Part shown: positions 7,764 to 15,280 of the stretch, piece by piece
Layout of the letters: every line of letters starts with the position of its first letter
Numbering within the stretch: the first letter of the stretch is position 1
Assembly (NCBI GenBank): GCA_044356745.1
Contig: JBIKVP010000032.1
Coordinates: forward strand, 1 to 20,675
DNA length: 20,675 nt
DNA from: JBIKVP01 sp044356745
GTDB taxonomy: Bacteria; Pseudomonadota; Alphaproteobacteria; Rhizobiales; Beijerinckiaceae
Direction of reading: 5' to 3'
The notes under the pieces: generated by a model
Seen by the model: the letters and a program-made list of their open reading frames with translations, nothing else
The model's database searches: none
Told to the model about the DNA's origin: nothing
Made by a program: the position numbers and the translations under genes

Positions 7764-9233
7764 ACGACACCGATAAGTGCCACCATCCCTACATCAATTG
7801 ATGTTCGCCTTCAGGGGCGAGGGGATGCTGCGTTGAGCCTTGCGCAAAAAGCCGTTGATAGTGTGGTTGCCTTACGTGTGTTGAGTATTACATCTGGCAA
7901 TCAACTCTTGACGATGCTTGATAACAGCCCCCTCGCACTCAAATGGCCGCAAGGCGATATCCCCGCAGATGTGCGCGCAAGCATTACCAATGGCCAGCCG
8001 CTTTTAATGAAAATTCTGAGCCTTGGCGCTTCCCCCCAATTAGCCTTTGTGGGCGTGGGACAAACGGCACAACAAGCAATGGCTGCTGCAACTACGGGTT
8101 TAGGGATAAACGTTGCCTTGACCAGCATTCAAACAAAAGATGGGGCATCTCTCACATCTCAAGCCAATATGTCCCCTCCCGATATAAAGGCTACTGTTAA
8201 CATAGCACAAATACCCTCATCTGCCCTTGCGAAAGCGGTGGGACAAGCAACATTGCAAGCAGCAGCACGTCAAGAAGGGCTTGCGCCACTTCTGGCTAAC
8301 TTGCAGCAAATCTTGACCAATCCGCTTTCAAGCGATCAGGACTATATTGGACGCATGCTGCAATCGACGCTTCTTGCGCTTAACAATCAAACACTTGATG
8401 CAGAGCAACCCATTGCCGCAGAAAAAATACGCGCCCTTATTCAGCACTCAGGATTATTTCATGAGAACCGTGGTTTAAACACCCCCGATTTTCTGAACAC
8501 CCGCGATTTAAAGGGATTATTATTGGATGTGCGTCAGTTACTTGCACACATTCGCCCTCATCATAATGCGGAAATCTCGCCCCCTCTTCTCGAACACGAT
8601 ACACCGCCCCCTCCACCATTGAAGGGAGGAAGCTTGCCACACGAGGCACTGACAAAAGCGGCTATACCTGCTGACATGCCTCTCATCCCGATGATTGACC
8701 GCCTGATCGGACAAGCAAGCGGCACCATTGAACGCATCACGTTGATGCAGCTTGCCAGTTTACCTGATCATGTCACGCAAAATCCCTCATCTCATGAAAC
8801 AGCCCGCCCGCACGCACCCAATCAAGAACAAACGCCTCGCAATTATGTTTTTGAATTGCCGATACGCACAAACGAGGGCACGGCAAGTCTGGGGTTAAAA
8901 GTAAAAGGCCCCCTCAAAGATCAAAACAGTTCAAACAGCTATGAGACAACGCGCGATATTTGGCAGGTTGAATTTGGTCTTGATTTAGAACCGCTTGGCC
9001 CTATTCAAGCGCACGTTCATATTCGTACGGTGCAAAATGGTCTGGCACATGTGAGTGTCAATGTCTGGGCAGAGCGTACCGAGGTCGCGCGTACATTTCA
9101 AAATAAACGTGCAGATTTATGGCAGGCACTCTCAAACGCACAATTTGAAGTGGATGAACTGCATATTCAGTCTGGTAAACCTGCAGCTGTTACGGCTCAC
9201 ACAAGTCCCCATGTTGTGGATATACAATTATGA
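7761..9233 (+). CDS. FliK-like flagellar hook-length control protein
   Basis: This 490-aa protein has FliK-like organisation: a helical, Ala/Gln-rich N-terminal half (VVALRVLSITSGNQLLTMLD near 34-53 and QPLLMKILSLGASPQLAFVGVG near 79-100), a low-complexity linker with PPPPPLKGG, and a compact C-terminal domain (about 360-475) with IWQVEFGLDLEPLGPIQAHV and a terminal strand-helix region (RADLWQALSNAQFEVDELHI). That C-terminal layout matches the Flg_hook domain, which switches export specificity through FlhB. I infer a role in sensing hook or rod length, acting through the type III exporter. Its stop overlaps the FlhB-C gene by 4 nt (ATGA at 9230-9233), resembling the Bacillus ylqG-ylqH arrangement. 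No upstream in-frame start exists because TAA precedes at 7749. It could instead be a FliK relative with no hook role. Confidence 0.75.
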   Translation: MTTPISATIPTSIDVRLQGRGDAALSLAQKAVDSVVALRVLSITSGNQLLTMLDNSPLALKWPQGDIPADVRASITNGQPLLMKILSLGASPQLAFVGVGQTAQQAMAAATTGLGINVALTSIQTKDGASLTSQANMSPPDIKATVNIAQIPSSALAKAVGQATLQAAARQEGLAPLLANLQQILTNPLSSDQDYIGRMLQSTLLALNNQTLDAEQPIAAEKIRALIQHSGLFHENRGLNTPDFLNTRDLKGLLLDVRQLLAHIRPHHNAEISPPLLEHDTPPPPPLKGGSLPHEALTKAAIPADMPLIPMIDRLIGQASGTIERITLMQLASLPDHVTQNPSSHETARPHAPNQEQTPRNYVFELPIRTNEGTASLGLKVKGPLKDQNSSNSYETTRDIWQVEFGLDLEPLGPIQAHVHIRTVQNGLAHVSVNVWAERTEVARTFQNKRADLWQALSNAQFEVDELHIQSGKPAAVTAHTSPHVVDIQL

Positions 9234-9499
9234 GCGGCATCTTACCCGATGATGACCGCGATGCATCCGTTGCCCTTAGTTATGACGGCAAAAGTGCACC
9301 AAGAGTTGTGGCCAAAGGATATGGTGTTATCGCGCAAAAAATCCGCGACGTAGCGCAAGAGCATAATGTTTCCGTGCAGGAAAATGCCCTGCTCGCTCAA
9401 GCGTTGATGCAGGTTGAGCTGGATGATTACATTCCTGAAGAGCTTTATCGCGCTATCGCTGAAGTGATCGGGTTTGTCTTGAAGCAGCGGCGACGCTAG
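9230..9499 (+). CDS. stand-alone FlhB C-terminal-domain protein (FhlB/FlhX/YlqH-like)
   Basis: The 89 residues align with the cytoplasmic half of FlhB/YscU after the autocleavage site: VALSYDGKSAPRVVAKGYG (15-33), IAQKIRDVAQEHNVSVQENALLAQAL, then YIPEELYRAIAEVIGFVLKQ. The NPTH cleavage tetrapeptide is absent; DDRD occupies that position, so no self-cleavage is expected. There are no membrane helices. Family knowledge: such proteins can substitute for the cleaved FlhB fragment and interact with export substrates or FliK. The ATGA overlap with the FliK-like gene implies coupled translation and a shared role in substrate-specificity switching. No other flagellar genes are in the window. The TAG stop sits inside the start of an AGAGCATG repeat. 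Confidence 0.92.
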   Translation: MSGILPDDDRDASVALSYDGKSAPRVVAKGYGVIAQKIRDVAQEHNVSVQENALLAQALMQVELDDYIPEELYRAIAEVIGFVLKQRRR

Positions 9500-9560
9500 A
9501 GCATGCAACAAAACAAAGAGTGAGAGCGCATTTCGAATTCCATCTAAAAAGGACGCGCTT
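9497..9560. repeat. second, diverged AGAGCATG-type element between convergent genes
   Basis: It begins TAGAGCATGCAAC at the stop codon of the FlhB-C gene, continues through AAAACAAAGAGTGAGAGCGC and TTTCGAATTCCATCT, and reaches GGACGCGCTTTAG inside the last codons of the convergent O-antigen ligase gene. AGCGC (9525-9529) and GCGCT (9555-9559) are inverted. TAGAGCATG, AAAA, GTG and GCGC occur in the same order as in the copy at 5941-5990, but the rest has diverged. It fills the entire 44-nt gap between the two stops and may serve as a bidirectional terminator. There is no strong stem with a U tract. Confidence 0.45.
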
Positions 9561-10971
9561 TAGATGCCGTATGAGATACTTTGCGCTCAAGAGGTATACT
9601 TAAAGCAAGAAAAAGCGCGATTGAGCCAAAATTGAGCGTATTGCTGAAAGGCCCTGCTTCACTGATACCGTTGAGAAACACAAAAAAAAGCAGCAAAAAA
9701 CTACGTCGATTGTTGGTACTCAAAGCCCTTAAAAAGGAGATAGTCAACGCACCCAGAAAAAGGGCTAAGCCGATATATCCTGTCGTGAACCACATTTGAA
9801 GCATGACATTATGTGCACTCACGACCATATGCATGAGTTGCTCGCTATACTGCGGCAAGATGAACACAGTTGCAGCATATCCCCAACCAACCCATGGGGA
9901 TTGATCCGCAATATGGATGACCGTGTACCAGATAATCGCTCGATTATTTCCAGTCATGATTTCAGTTGTATCACCGCTCCTTGAAAGCAGAGCCAAAATT
10001 TCATCACTGAACGGTATTGCAAGACAAACCAACATCACAATCAGCGTAAAGCCAAGCAGCAAAAAAGGCATGCGACGAATGTTTCCAAACAGATAGAGCC
10101 CCGCAATGACAATCACGAGTCCGATTGACATACGGGTATTGGTCAACATGAGCGCCGTCGTGCAAAGAACCACACACGTTACAAATGTAACGCGATAAGG
10201 ACGGATCAACTCACGCCAATAAAACACACTCAAGATCAAACCAAGCGACATCACCGCAGCAACATTATTAGGGCTTCCACCAATGCCGCTCATCCGCCAG
10301 CCCCGTGCAAGCTGGCCATCATGATAAAGACTGACGCGACCAAAAGTGGGAATGAAAACGTAAGCAATGAGTGATAACAAGGCGAACAAACCGCAAGCTA
10401 AAATAATCGCCATAATCAAAGCATGCGCATCATACCGCGCAAACACATTCTGAAAAAACAGATACATCGTGAAAAGTGAAAAAAGGCAGACAAATGCATA
10501 CGTTGGATTAGGTGCATAAGTTGCTGAAAAGAACATCCAGATAAACAAGAATGTCCATAAAATGCGATCCGCAACAAATAACGTGTAAAAAGTACGCCCC
10601 GCATAAATGAGCGTAAAGAGCAACGCTATAACCCAAGACAGCGCTTTAATCATCGTTTGCAGATCAAGGCTTTTATCATCAAAATCGCGCACACGAAACA
10701 CAGCATTGGCTAAAAAAATGATGATAAACGTGAGCGCATACACGCCGAGCGGATCACCGCGCAGCGCGCGAAAAACGACATATGCGCCAATCAAAAGTGC
10801 AATCGCAAGAAAAGGCGATGCAAGCAGCAAAGGCTCCCCAAACGCCATCGCGCTAATCAACAACACGACAATGAGCAGCATCCCGATGAGGGGTACGAGC
10901 GGATGGCGCAGCAAGGATGCGGTGGAGGGTGTCAACATAGTGATCAATTCATAAAGTGTTGTTGCATTCAC
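9544..10971 (-). CDS. O-antigen ligase / polymerase family membrane protein (WaaL/Wzy_C-like)
   Basis: This 475-aa polytopic protein has roughly 11-12 hydrophobic helices. A large loop near residues 315-375 lies before helix-forming LQMWFTTGYIGLALFLGALT. The family signature is visible: WVGWGYA and then SAHNVMLQMWFTTGYIG, whose His is the conserved catalytic-loop residue of ligases that join undecaprenyl-linked polysaccharide to lipid A-core or other acceptors. It probably acts at the periplasmic face of the inner membrane. The start is uncertain: GTG at 10971 is used here, and ATG at 10938 would give 464 aa. Neither has a clear ribosome site. No other polysaccharide genes are adjacent, so substrate is unknown, and Wzy-type polymerase or exopolysaccharide roles remain possible. 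It is divergent from the amine oxidase, and its stop lies within a repeat. Confidence 0.85.
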   Translation of the reverse strand: MNATTLYELITMLTPSTASLLRHPLVPLIGMLLIVVLLISAMAFGEPLLLASPFLAIALLIGAYVVFRALRGDPLGVYALTFIIIFLANAVFRVRDFDDKSLDLQTMIKALSWVIALLFTLIYAGRTFYTLFVADRILWTFLFIWMFFSATYAPNPTYAFVCLFSLFTMYLFFQNVFARYDAHALIMAIILACGLFALLSLIAYVFIPTFGRVSLYHDGQLARGWRMSGIGGSPNNVAAVMSLGLILSVFYWRELIRPYRVTFVTCVVLCTTALMLTNTRMSIGLVIVIAGLYLFGNIRRMPFLLLGFTLIVMLVCLAIPFSDEILALLSRSGDTTEIMTGNNRAIIWYTVIHIADQSPWVGWGYAATVFILPQYSEQLMHMVVSAHNVMLQMWFTTGYIGLALFLGALTISFLRALSTNNRRSFLLLFFVFLNGISEAGPFSNTLNFGSIALFLALSIPLERKVSHTASKARPF

Positions 10972-11133
10972 TTATGCGTTAAGAACACAGGTTATTGAAG
11001 TGTTTTTTCGCCCCATCATCCAAGGGGGAGTTAAAAGCATTGCCATGATCCAAACCGATGCATAAAACGTTCTTTATAGGATTATACTATGCATAAGCCT
11101 ATCCTCAGAATGGTGAGACAGCATCAGTGACTT

Positions 11134-11150
11134 GATTCAAGGTTTGAATC
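11134..11150. promoter_or_regulatory. 17-bp inverted repeat in the 231-nt divergent gap (candidate operator)
   Basis: GATTCAA (11134-11140), spacer GGT, then TTGAATC (11144-11150) form perfect 7-bp arms. The site lies 53 nt upstream of the amine oxidase ATG, in the gap it shares with the divergent O-antigen ligase gene. A -10-like TATACT lies at 11083-11088 and TAAAAT at 11173-11178, but neither has a good -35 at normal spacing. The size and position suit a dimeric repressor. No regulator gene is adjacent. Confidence 0.45.
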
Positions 11151-11202
11151 CAGCTTTGGTAACAGCATCGATTAAAATACAAATCTGTCACGAGTATGTT
11201 TC

Positions 11203-12570
11203 ATGTCGATTACGCGCCGCCACATGCTACAAGGTACGCTTGCCCTGATAGGAGCGACTGGCACATTTGCACGTCCATTACAGGCGACCCCTCAAGCACC
11301 TTTACACGATGATGTCGATGTTGCGATCGTGGGTGCAGGCGCAGCCGGATTAGCGGCCGCACATCTCCTCTTACAAGCTGGAAAGCGCATTGCTGTGCTT
11401 GAAGCGCGCTCGCGCATCGGTGGGCGTGCGTTCACCGATACTTCTCTTGGCATCCCCTTTGATGCTGGCGCGCGTTATATTCATTGGGGAGAAACAAACC
11501 CGTGGACACAGATCGCTCAAGAACAAAGCCTAGCATTAATCAATGATGATGCATTGATCAATGGCTTTGAAATTTACCGAAACGGATCGCCCCTCCCCCA
11601 AGACGAACGCATCCAACGACGCCGTGGATTTAGTCTTTTTTCTCAGGCGCTTAAAAATGTATCACAAAATGGATCTGATCAATCATTGATGGATATCGTC
11701 AAAAATGCTTCTTCTGAGGCTCACATGGCGGCGCAGAACATGGCGCGTTTTTCATTAGGTGAAGAGCCTGAGCGCGTCTCTTTACGCGATTATGATGCGT
11801 TGTGGGCAGGCGACGACTGGATCGTCAAAGGGGGCTATGGCGCGCTTGTGGCACGTTATGGAACCCATATTCCTGTAATGAGAGATTGCGCTCTCACCCA
11901 TGTGCGCCACAACGCAAACGGTGTTACGCTTGACACATCGCGCGGCACACTTAAAGCGCGTCATGTTATTTTAACCGTGCCTATTGGTGTACTTCAAGCA
12001 GAATCAATTCGTTTTACCCCTCCCCTGACCAAAACATTTCAAGATGCGCTCAACGGCATTCAGATGGGCGCTTTAACAAAAATCGCGCTCAATTGTCCGC
12101 TCAATTCGCTTCCCCTAGCACGTCCTGATATGATTGCTTTGCGCGGGAACGGCTCACATGAACAAGCGCTGAGCCTTGAATTTGAAACGCATGACACAGG
12201 CGTGCTTGCCCTTGCCATTTTGGGCGGTGATCATGCACGGGATGTGTGCCGTGAGGGAGAGGCCGCAACACTTGATCTGATGCGCACCGTGCTTGCCGAT
12301 ATATTTGGCAATGATCTTAAAACCAAAATCAGCCAACAAACGTCGCACGGTCGTTTAGCCAACTGGTGGAACGATCCGTTCACGAAAGGTTCATACAGCA
12401 TCGTCAAACCGCATCAAACAGGAATACGCGAGGCTCTGCGCCAACCGATGATGAACCGCCTCTATTATGCAGGAGAAGCAACGGCAAGCACAGGTGGAGC
12501 CATGACCGTAGGCGGGGCAACATTAGAGGGCATCCGCGCTGCACAAGCTGTTTTAACGGCGAGTAGCTAA
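11203..12570 (+). CDS. flavin-containing amine oxidase, probably Tat-exported
   Basis: The FAD-dependent oxidase (455 aa) is of the monoamine/polyamine oxidase fold. The N-terminus is Tat-like: TRRHML (4-9), then a hydrophobic stretch (LALIGATGTF) and a possible cut after PLQA (residue 28), suggesting export of the folded flavoprotein. The FAD motif is VAIVGAGAAGLAAAH (G44, G46, G49), followed by the acidic end VLEARSRIGGRAFT. The C-terminal FAD site is LYYAGEATASTGGAMTVGGA (about 420-439). The substrate amine is not readable; family knowledge predicts amine + O2 to aldehyde/imine, ammonia and H2O2. Related folds include phytoene desaturases and tryptophan monooxygenases. There is no clear Shine-Dalgarno (ACGAG only). 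The gene seems to be its own unit; prfC begins 55 nt downstream. Confidence 0.9.
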   Translation: MSITRRHMLQGTLALIGATGTFARPLQATPQAPLHDDVDVAIVGAGAAGLAAAHLLLQAGKRIAVLEARSRIGGRAFTDTSLGIPFDAGARYIHWGETNPWTQIAQEQSLALINDDALINGFEIYRNGSPLPQDERIQRRRGFSLFSQALKNVSQNGSDQSLMDIVKNASSEAHMAAQNMARFSLGEEPERVSLRDYDALWAGDDWIVKGGYGALVARYGTHIPVMRDCALTHVRHNANGVTLDTSRGTLKARHVILTVPIGVLQAESIRFTPPLTKTFQDALNGIQMGALTKIALNCPLNSLPLARPDMIALRGNGSHEQALSLEFETHDTGVLALAILGGDHARDVCREGEAATLDLMRTVLADIFGNDLKTKISQQTSHGRLANWWNDPFTKGSYSIVKPHQTGIREALRQPMMNRLYYAGEATASTGGAMTVGGATLEGIRAAQAVLTASS

Positions 12571-12625
12571 CGACCTTAATGACAACACTCTGGTCTCACG
12601 CCTGAAAATATGCCACAGAAAACAC

Positions 12626-14254
12626 ATGTCACATCACACGCCTCTTTCTGTGCCTTCTGAAACCGCGACACCTGCGGTTGACAAAGCGCCATCCTCCATT
12701 CGCCGCACGTTTGCGATTATCTCGCACCCTGATGCGGGTAAAACGACACTGACTGAAAAACTTTTGTTGTTCGGTGGTGCTATTCAACTCGCTGGAGCGG
12801 TAAAAGCCAAACGTGGCGGCACGCAAACGCGCTCGGATTGGCTGAACATTGAGCGTGAGCGCGGTATTTCCGTTGTGACCTCTGTCATGACGTTTGAATA
12901 CGGCGGCTGCGTGTTTAATTTGCTCGACACTCCCGGCCACGAAGATTTTTCTGAAGACACCTATCGCACCCTCACGGCTGTTGATGCGGCGGTGATGGTG
13001 ATTGATGCTGCAAAAGGCATTGAGGCACGCACCCGCAAGCTGTTTGAAGTATGTCGCCTGCGTGATATTCCGATCGTCACTTTTATCAATAAAATGGATC
13101 GTGAATCACGTGATCCATTTGATCTGCTTGATGAAATTGAAAAAACGCTTGCACTTGATACCGCGCCCATCAACTGGCCGATTGGTCAGGGTAAAGATTT
13201 TGCAGGAACGTATAATTTCATCACAAAAAATGTGCGTCTCATGGATGAGAATGCAGATTTAATCCATGTTGAAGGGGCAGATGATCCACGTGTGGTTGAG
13301 CCGCTTCCCCCTCATGAACGCGAAGCATGGGCGGAATCGCTTCAATTAGCGGAAGGAGGCTGCAAAGCTTTTGACCTCACCGCATTTCGTGAAGGGCATT
13401 TAAGCCCTGTGTTTTTTGGCAGTGCACTGCGCAATTTCGGCATCCGCGATTTGATCGATGCCATGGCGGCTTATGCCCCTAGTCCCCGCGAGCAAGAAGC
13501 CGACAAACGACGCGTTGAAGCAACAGAACCCAAAATGACGGGCTTTGTGTTTAAAATTCAAGCCAATATGGATCCTAATCATCGCGATCGCATGGCTTTT
13601 GTGCGAATTTGCTCAGGACGATTATCACGAGGCATGAAAGCCAAACTGGTGCGCACAGGTAAAATGATGAGCCTGAATGCCCCTCAGTTCTTTTTTGCCC
13701 AAGATCGCACGGTTGTTGAAGAAGCGTGGGCAGGTGATGTGGTGGGCATTCCAAACCACGGCACACTGCGCATCGGCGATACACTCACGGAAGGTGAAAA
13801 TCTTGTGTTTCGCGGTGTTCCCAGTTTTGCACCCGAGATCATGCGCCGCATCACGCTCAAAGATGCCATGAAGGCCAAAAAACTGCGTGAAGCTCTCCAG
13901 CAACTGGCTGAAGAAGGGGTCGTACAGCTTTTCATTCCGTTTGATGGCTCAGGTGCGATTGTTGGTGTTGTAGGCGCACTGCAACTTGACGTGCTTTTGG
14001 CACGCCTTGAAGCTGAATATGGTTTACCCATCGGTTTTGATGCCACGCGCTTTACATTATGCCGCTGGATCACCTCAAGTGACCCCATCGCGCTAAAAGC
14101 CTTTAGCGAATCACACGCGTCTGCGATGGCCTCTGATCTTGATGGCGATCCCGTTTTTATGGCGCCCAGCCCGTTTTCACTTAAATATGATGTGGAACGC
14201 TACCCTGCAATCACCTTTTCCGATGTCAAAGATTATCAGCGCGCGGTCGTTTAA
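12626..14254 (+). CDS. prfC: peptide chain release factor 3 (GTPase)
   Basis: RF3 is the translational GTPase that recycles RF1/RF2 from the ribosome after termination. The 542-aa product has G1 SHPDAGKT (33-40), switch I region GTQTRSDWLNIERERGISV, G3 DTPGHEDF (101-108) and G4 NKMD (155-158). QFFFAQDR and GVVGALQLDVLLARL of domains II-III follow. The IERERGIS stretch plus TRSDW distinguishes RF3 from EF-G and LepA. About 24 residues, rich in Pro, Thr and Ser, precede the conserved RRTFAIISHP, a small N-terminal extension relative to E. coli RF3. An internal start is not obvious, because no Met follows until residue 88. The ribosome site before ATG is weak (AGAAAA). It is followed by a promoter and the zinc-type ABC genes. 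Confidence 0.96.
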   Translation: MSHHTPLSVPSETATPAVDKAPSSIRRTFAIISHPDAGKTTLTEKLLLFGGAIQLAGAVKAKRGGTQTRSDWLNIERERGISVVTSVMTFEYGGCVFNLLDTPGHEDFSEDTYRTLTAVDAAVMVIDAAKGIEARTRKLFEVCRLRDIPIVTFINKMDRESRDPFDLLDEIEKTLALDTAPINWPIGQGKDFAGTYNFITKNVRLMDENADLIHVEGADDPRVVEPLPPHEREAWAESLQLAEGGCKAFDLTAFREGHLSPVFFGSALRNFGIRDLIDAMAAYAPSPREQEADKRRVEATEPKMTGFVFKIQANMDPNHRDRMAFVRICSGRLSRGMKAKLVRTGKMMSLNAPQFFFAQDRTVVEEAWAGDVVGIPNHGTLRIGDTLTEGENLVFRGVPSFAPEIMRRITLKDAMKAKKLREALQQLAEEGVVQLFIPFDGSGAIVGVVGALQLDVLLARLEAEYGLPIGFDATRFTLCRWITSSDPIALKAFSESHASAMASDLDGDPVFMAPSPFSLKYDVERYPAITFSDVKDYQRAVV

Positions 14255-14263
14255 AAACACACC

Positions 14264-14299
14264 TTGAACAAACTGTATTCCACCCGTTATAATGTATCA
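14264..14299 (+). promoter_or_regulatory. sigma70-type promoter with a Zur-like site over the -10
   Basis: TTGAAC (14264-14269) is separated by 18 nt from a perfect TATAAT (14288-14293). Start of transcription should fall near 14299-14300, which is the AUG of the small ORF described next, so the mRNA may be leaderless. The 15 bases 14285-14299 (CGTTATAATGTATCA) match the gammaproteobacterial Zur core TGTTATAnTATAACA at 11 of 14 defined positions by my count, and they cover the -10. Repression by zinc-loaded Zur would fit the His-rich ABC ATPase downstream. The promoter call is firmer than the Zur call. Confidence 0.6.
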
Positions 14300-14388
14300 T
14301 GATTAACATGGGTCTTCTGTATCGTTTGAGCATTGCCACAAGCCTTGTTGCGCTGATGTGGCTTCTTGTGTGGAGCGTGACACAATGA
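14299..14388 (+). CDS. 29-aa single-pass membrane microprotein upstream of, and overlapping, the zinc-type ABC ATPase
   Basis: ATG at 14299 opens 29 codons, starting MINMGLLYRL and ending VWSVTQ, closed by TGA at 14386-14388. Residues about 5-27 are strongly hydrophobic with one Arg (R9) near the N-terminal end, a typical single transmembrane helix. The stop overlaps the ATPase start as ATGA (14385-14388), a coupling arrangement also used elsewhere in this window. No Shine-Dalgarno precedes the ATG, but the -10 box ends 5 nt before it, so a leaderless start is likely; ATG at 14308 is an alternative. I do not recognise the family. It could be a small partner of the transporter, a coupling leader peptide, or a chance frame. 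Confidence 0.5.
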   Translation: MINMGLLYRLSIATSLVALMWLLVWSVTQ

Positions 14389-15200
14389 GTGCACACACGC
14401 CAAAACACTCATGCCATGCACATCATGATCACACGCACCATCATCATGGCCACTCTGATACCGATCACGCGAAAGCGGTGTTGCGTTTTGAGAATGTGAC
14501 TCTTGGATATGATGCACATCCTGCCATTCATCATTTAAGTGGTGTGATTGCGCAAGGATCACTCACGGCTGTTGCAGGGCCGAATGGCGCGGGAAAATCA
14601 ACGCTTCTCAAGGGAATTATTGGAAATCTCATTCCGCTTCAAGGACATATTCGATGCGCCCTTGCGCCTGACAAAATCGCTTATCTCCCGCAAGCGGCGG
14701 ATATAAACCGAGGCTTCCCGATGAATGTTGGTGATTTTATCAGCATGGGTTTATGGCGACGCTTAGGTGTGCGGCGCGGTTTAAAGCCTGAAGACAAAAC
14801 CTTTATGAAAGAAGCGCTTCACGCAGTGGGCTTAGAAGGCTTTGAGCAACGTCCCATCGGCACGCTTTCAGGGGGACAGATGCAACGCGCCTTGTTTGCA
14901 CGTCTTTTAATGCAGGATGCGCAACTGATTTTACTCGATGAGCCCTTTACCGCTATTGATGCAAAAACAACGCAAGATCTTATTACGCTCATCTTGCGGT
15001 GGCATGAAGAGGGACGCACGATTCTTGCAGTTCTTCATGATTATGGACAAATGATCCGCACTTTTCCTGAAACACTTTTGATCGCACGCGAAGTGATTGC
15101 ATGGGGCGCAACACACGATGTGCTGAGCGATGAGAATATCACGCGGGCACGGCACATGGTTGAAGCATTTGATCCCCATGCCCCTTTCTGCGAGCGTTAG
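14385..15200 (+). CDS. zinc/manganese-type ABC transporter ATP-binding protein with His-rich N-terminus
   Basis: This 271-aa cytoplasmic ATPase belongs to the ZnuC/MntB-like metal-uptake family. Walker A is GPNGAGKST (65-73), the Q-loop lies near YLPQAADINRGFP, the signature is LSGGQMQRALFARLL (161-175), Walker B is LILLDEPFTAID (181-192) and the switch His is in VLHDYGQM. Residues 1-28 hold 12 His and one Cys, a likely zinc-binding or sensing segment absent from ordinary ZnuC. I chose ATG at 14385: GGAG sits 9 nt upstream and it overlaps the microprotein stop. A GTG at 14358 would add nine residues with no support. No permease (ZnuB) or binding protein (ZnuA) is adjacent; the next gene is tkt, so partners must lie elsewhere or the ATPase is an orphan. 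Confidence 0.88.
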   Translation: MSAHTPKHSCHAHHDHTHHHHGHSDTDHAKAVLRFENVTLGYDAHPAIHHLSGVIAQGSLTAVAGPNGAGKSTLLKGIIGNLIPLQGHIRCALAPDKIAYLPQAADINRGFPMNVGDFISMGLWRRLGVRRGLKPEDKTFMKEALHAVGLEGFEQRPIGTLSGGQMQRALFARLLMQDAQLILLDEPFTAIDAKTTQDLITLILRWHEEGRTILAVLHDYGQMIRTFPETLLIAREVIAWGATHDVLSDENITRARHMVEAFDPHAPFCER

Positions 15201-15280
15201 AGAGCGGAAGATATATGCATCACAAACGGCTTACGCGTTGACTCTTTGTCCACGCCTGCTATCAAACGGCCAAAGTATAT

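Noticed and set aside
11136..11156. GGTTTGAATCC as the T-arm of a tRNA
   Set aside because: The flanks do not form the 5-bp T stem and no acceptor or anticodon arm fits around it.
14358..14384. GTG start adding nine residues to the zinc-type ATPase
   Set aside because: No ribosome site, and the ATG at 14385 has GGAG at 9 nt plus the coupling overlap.
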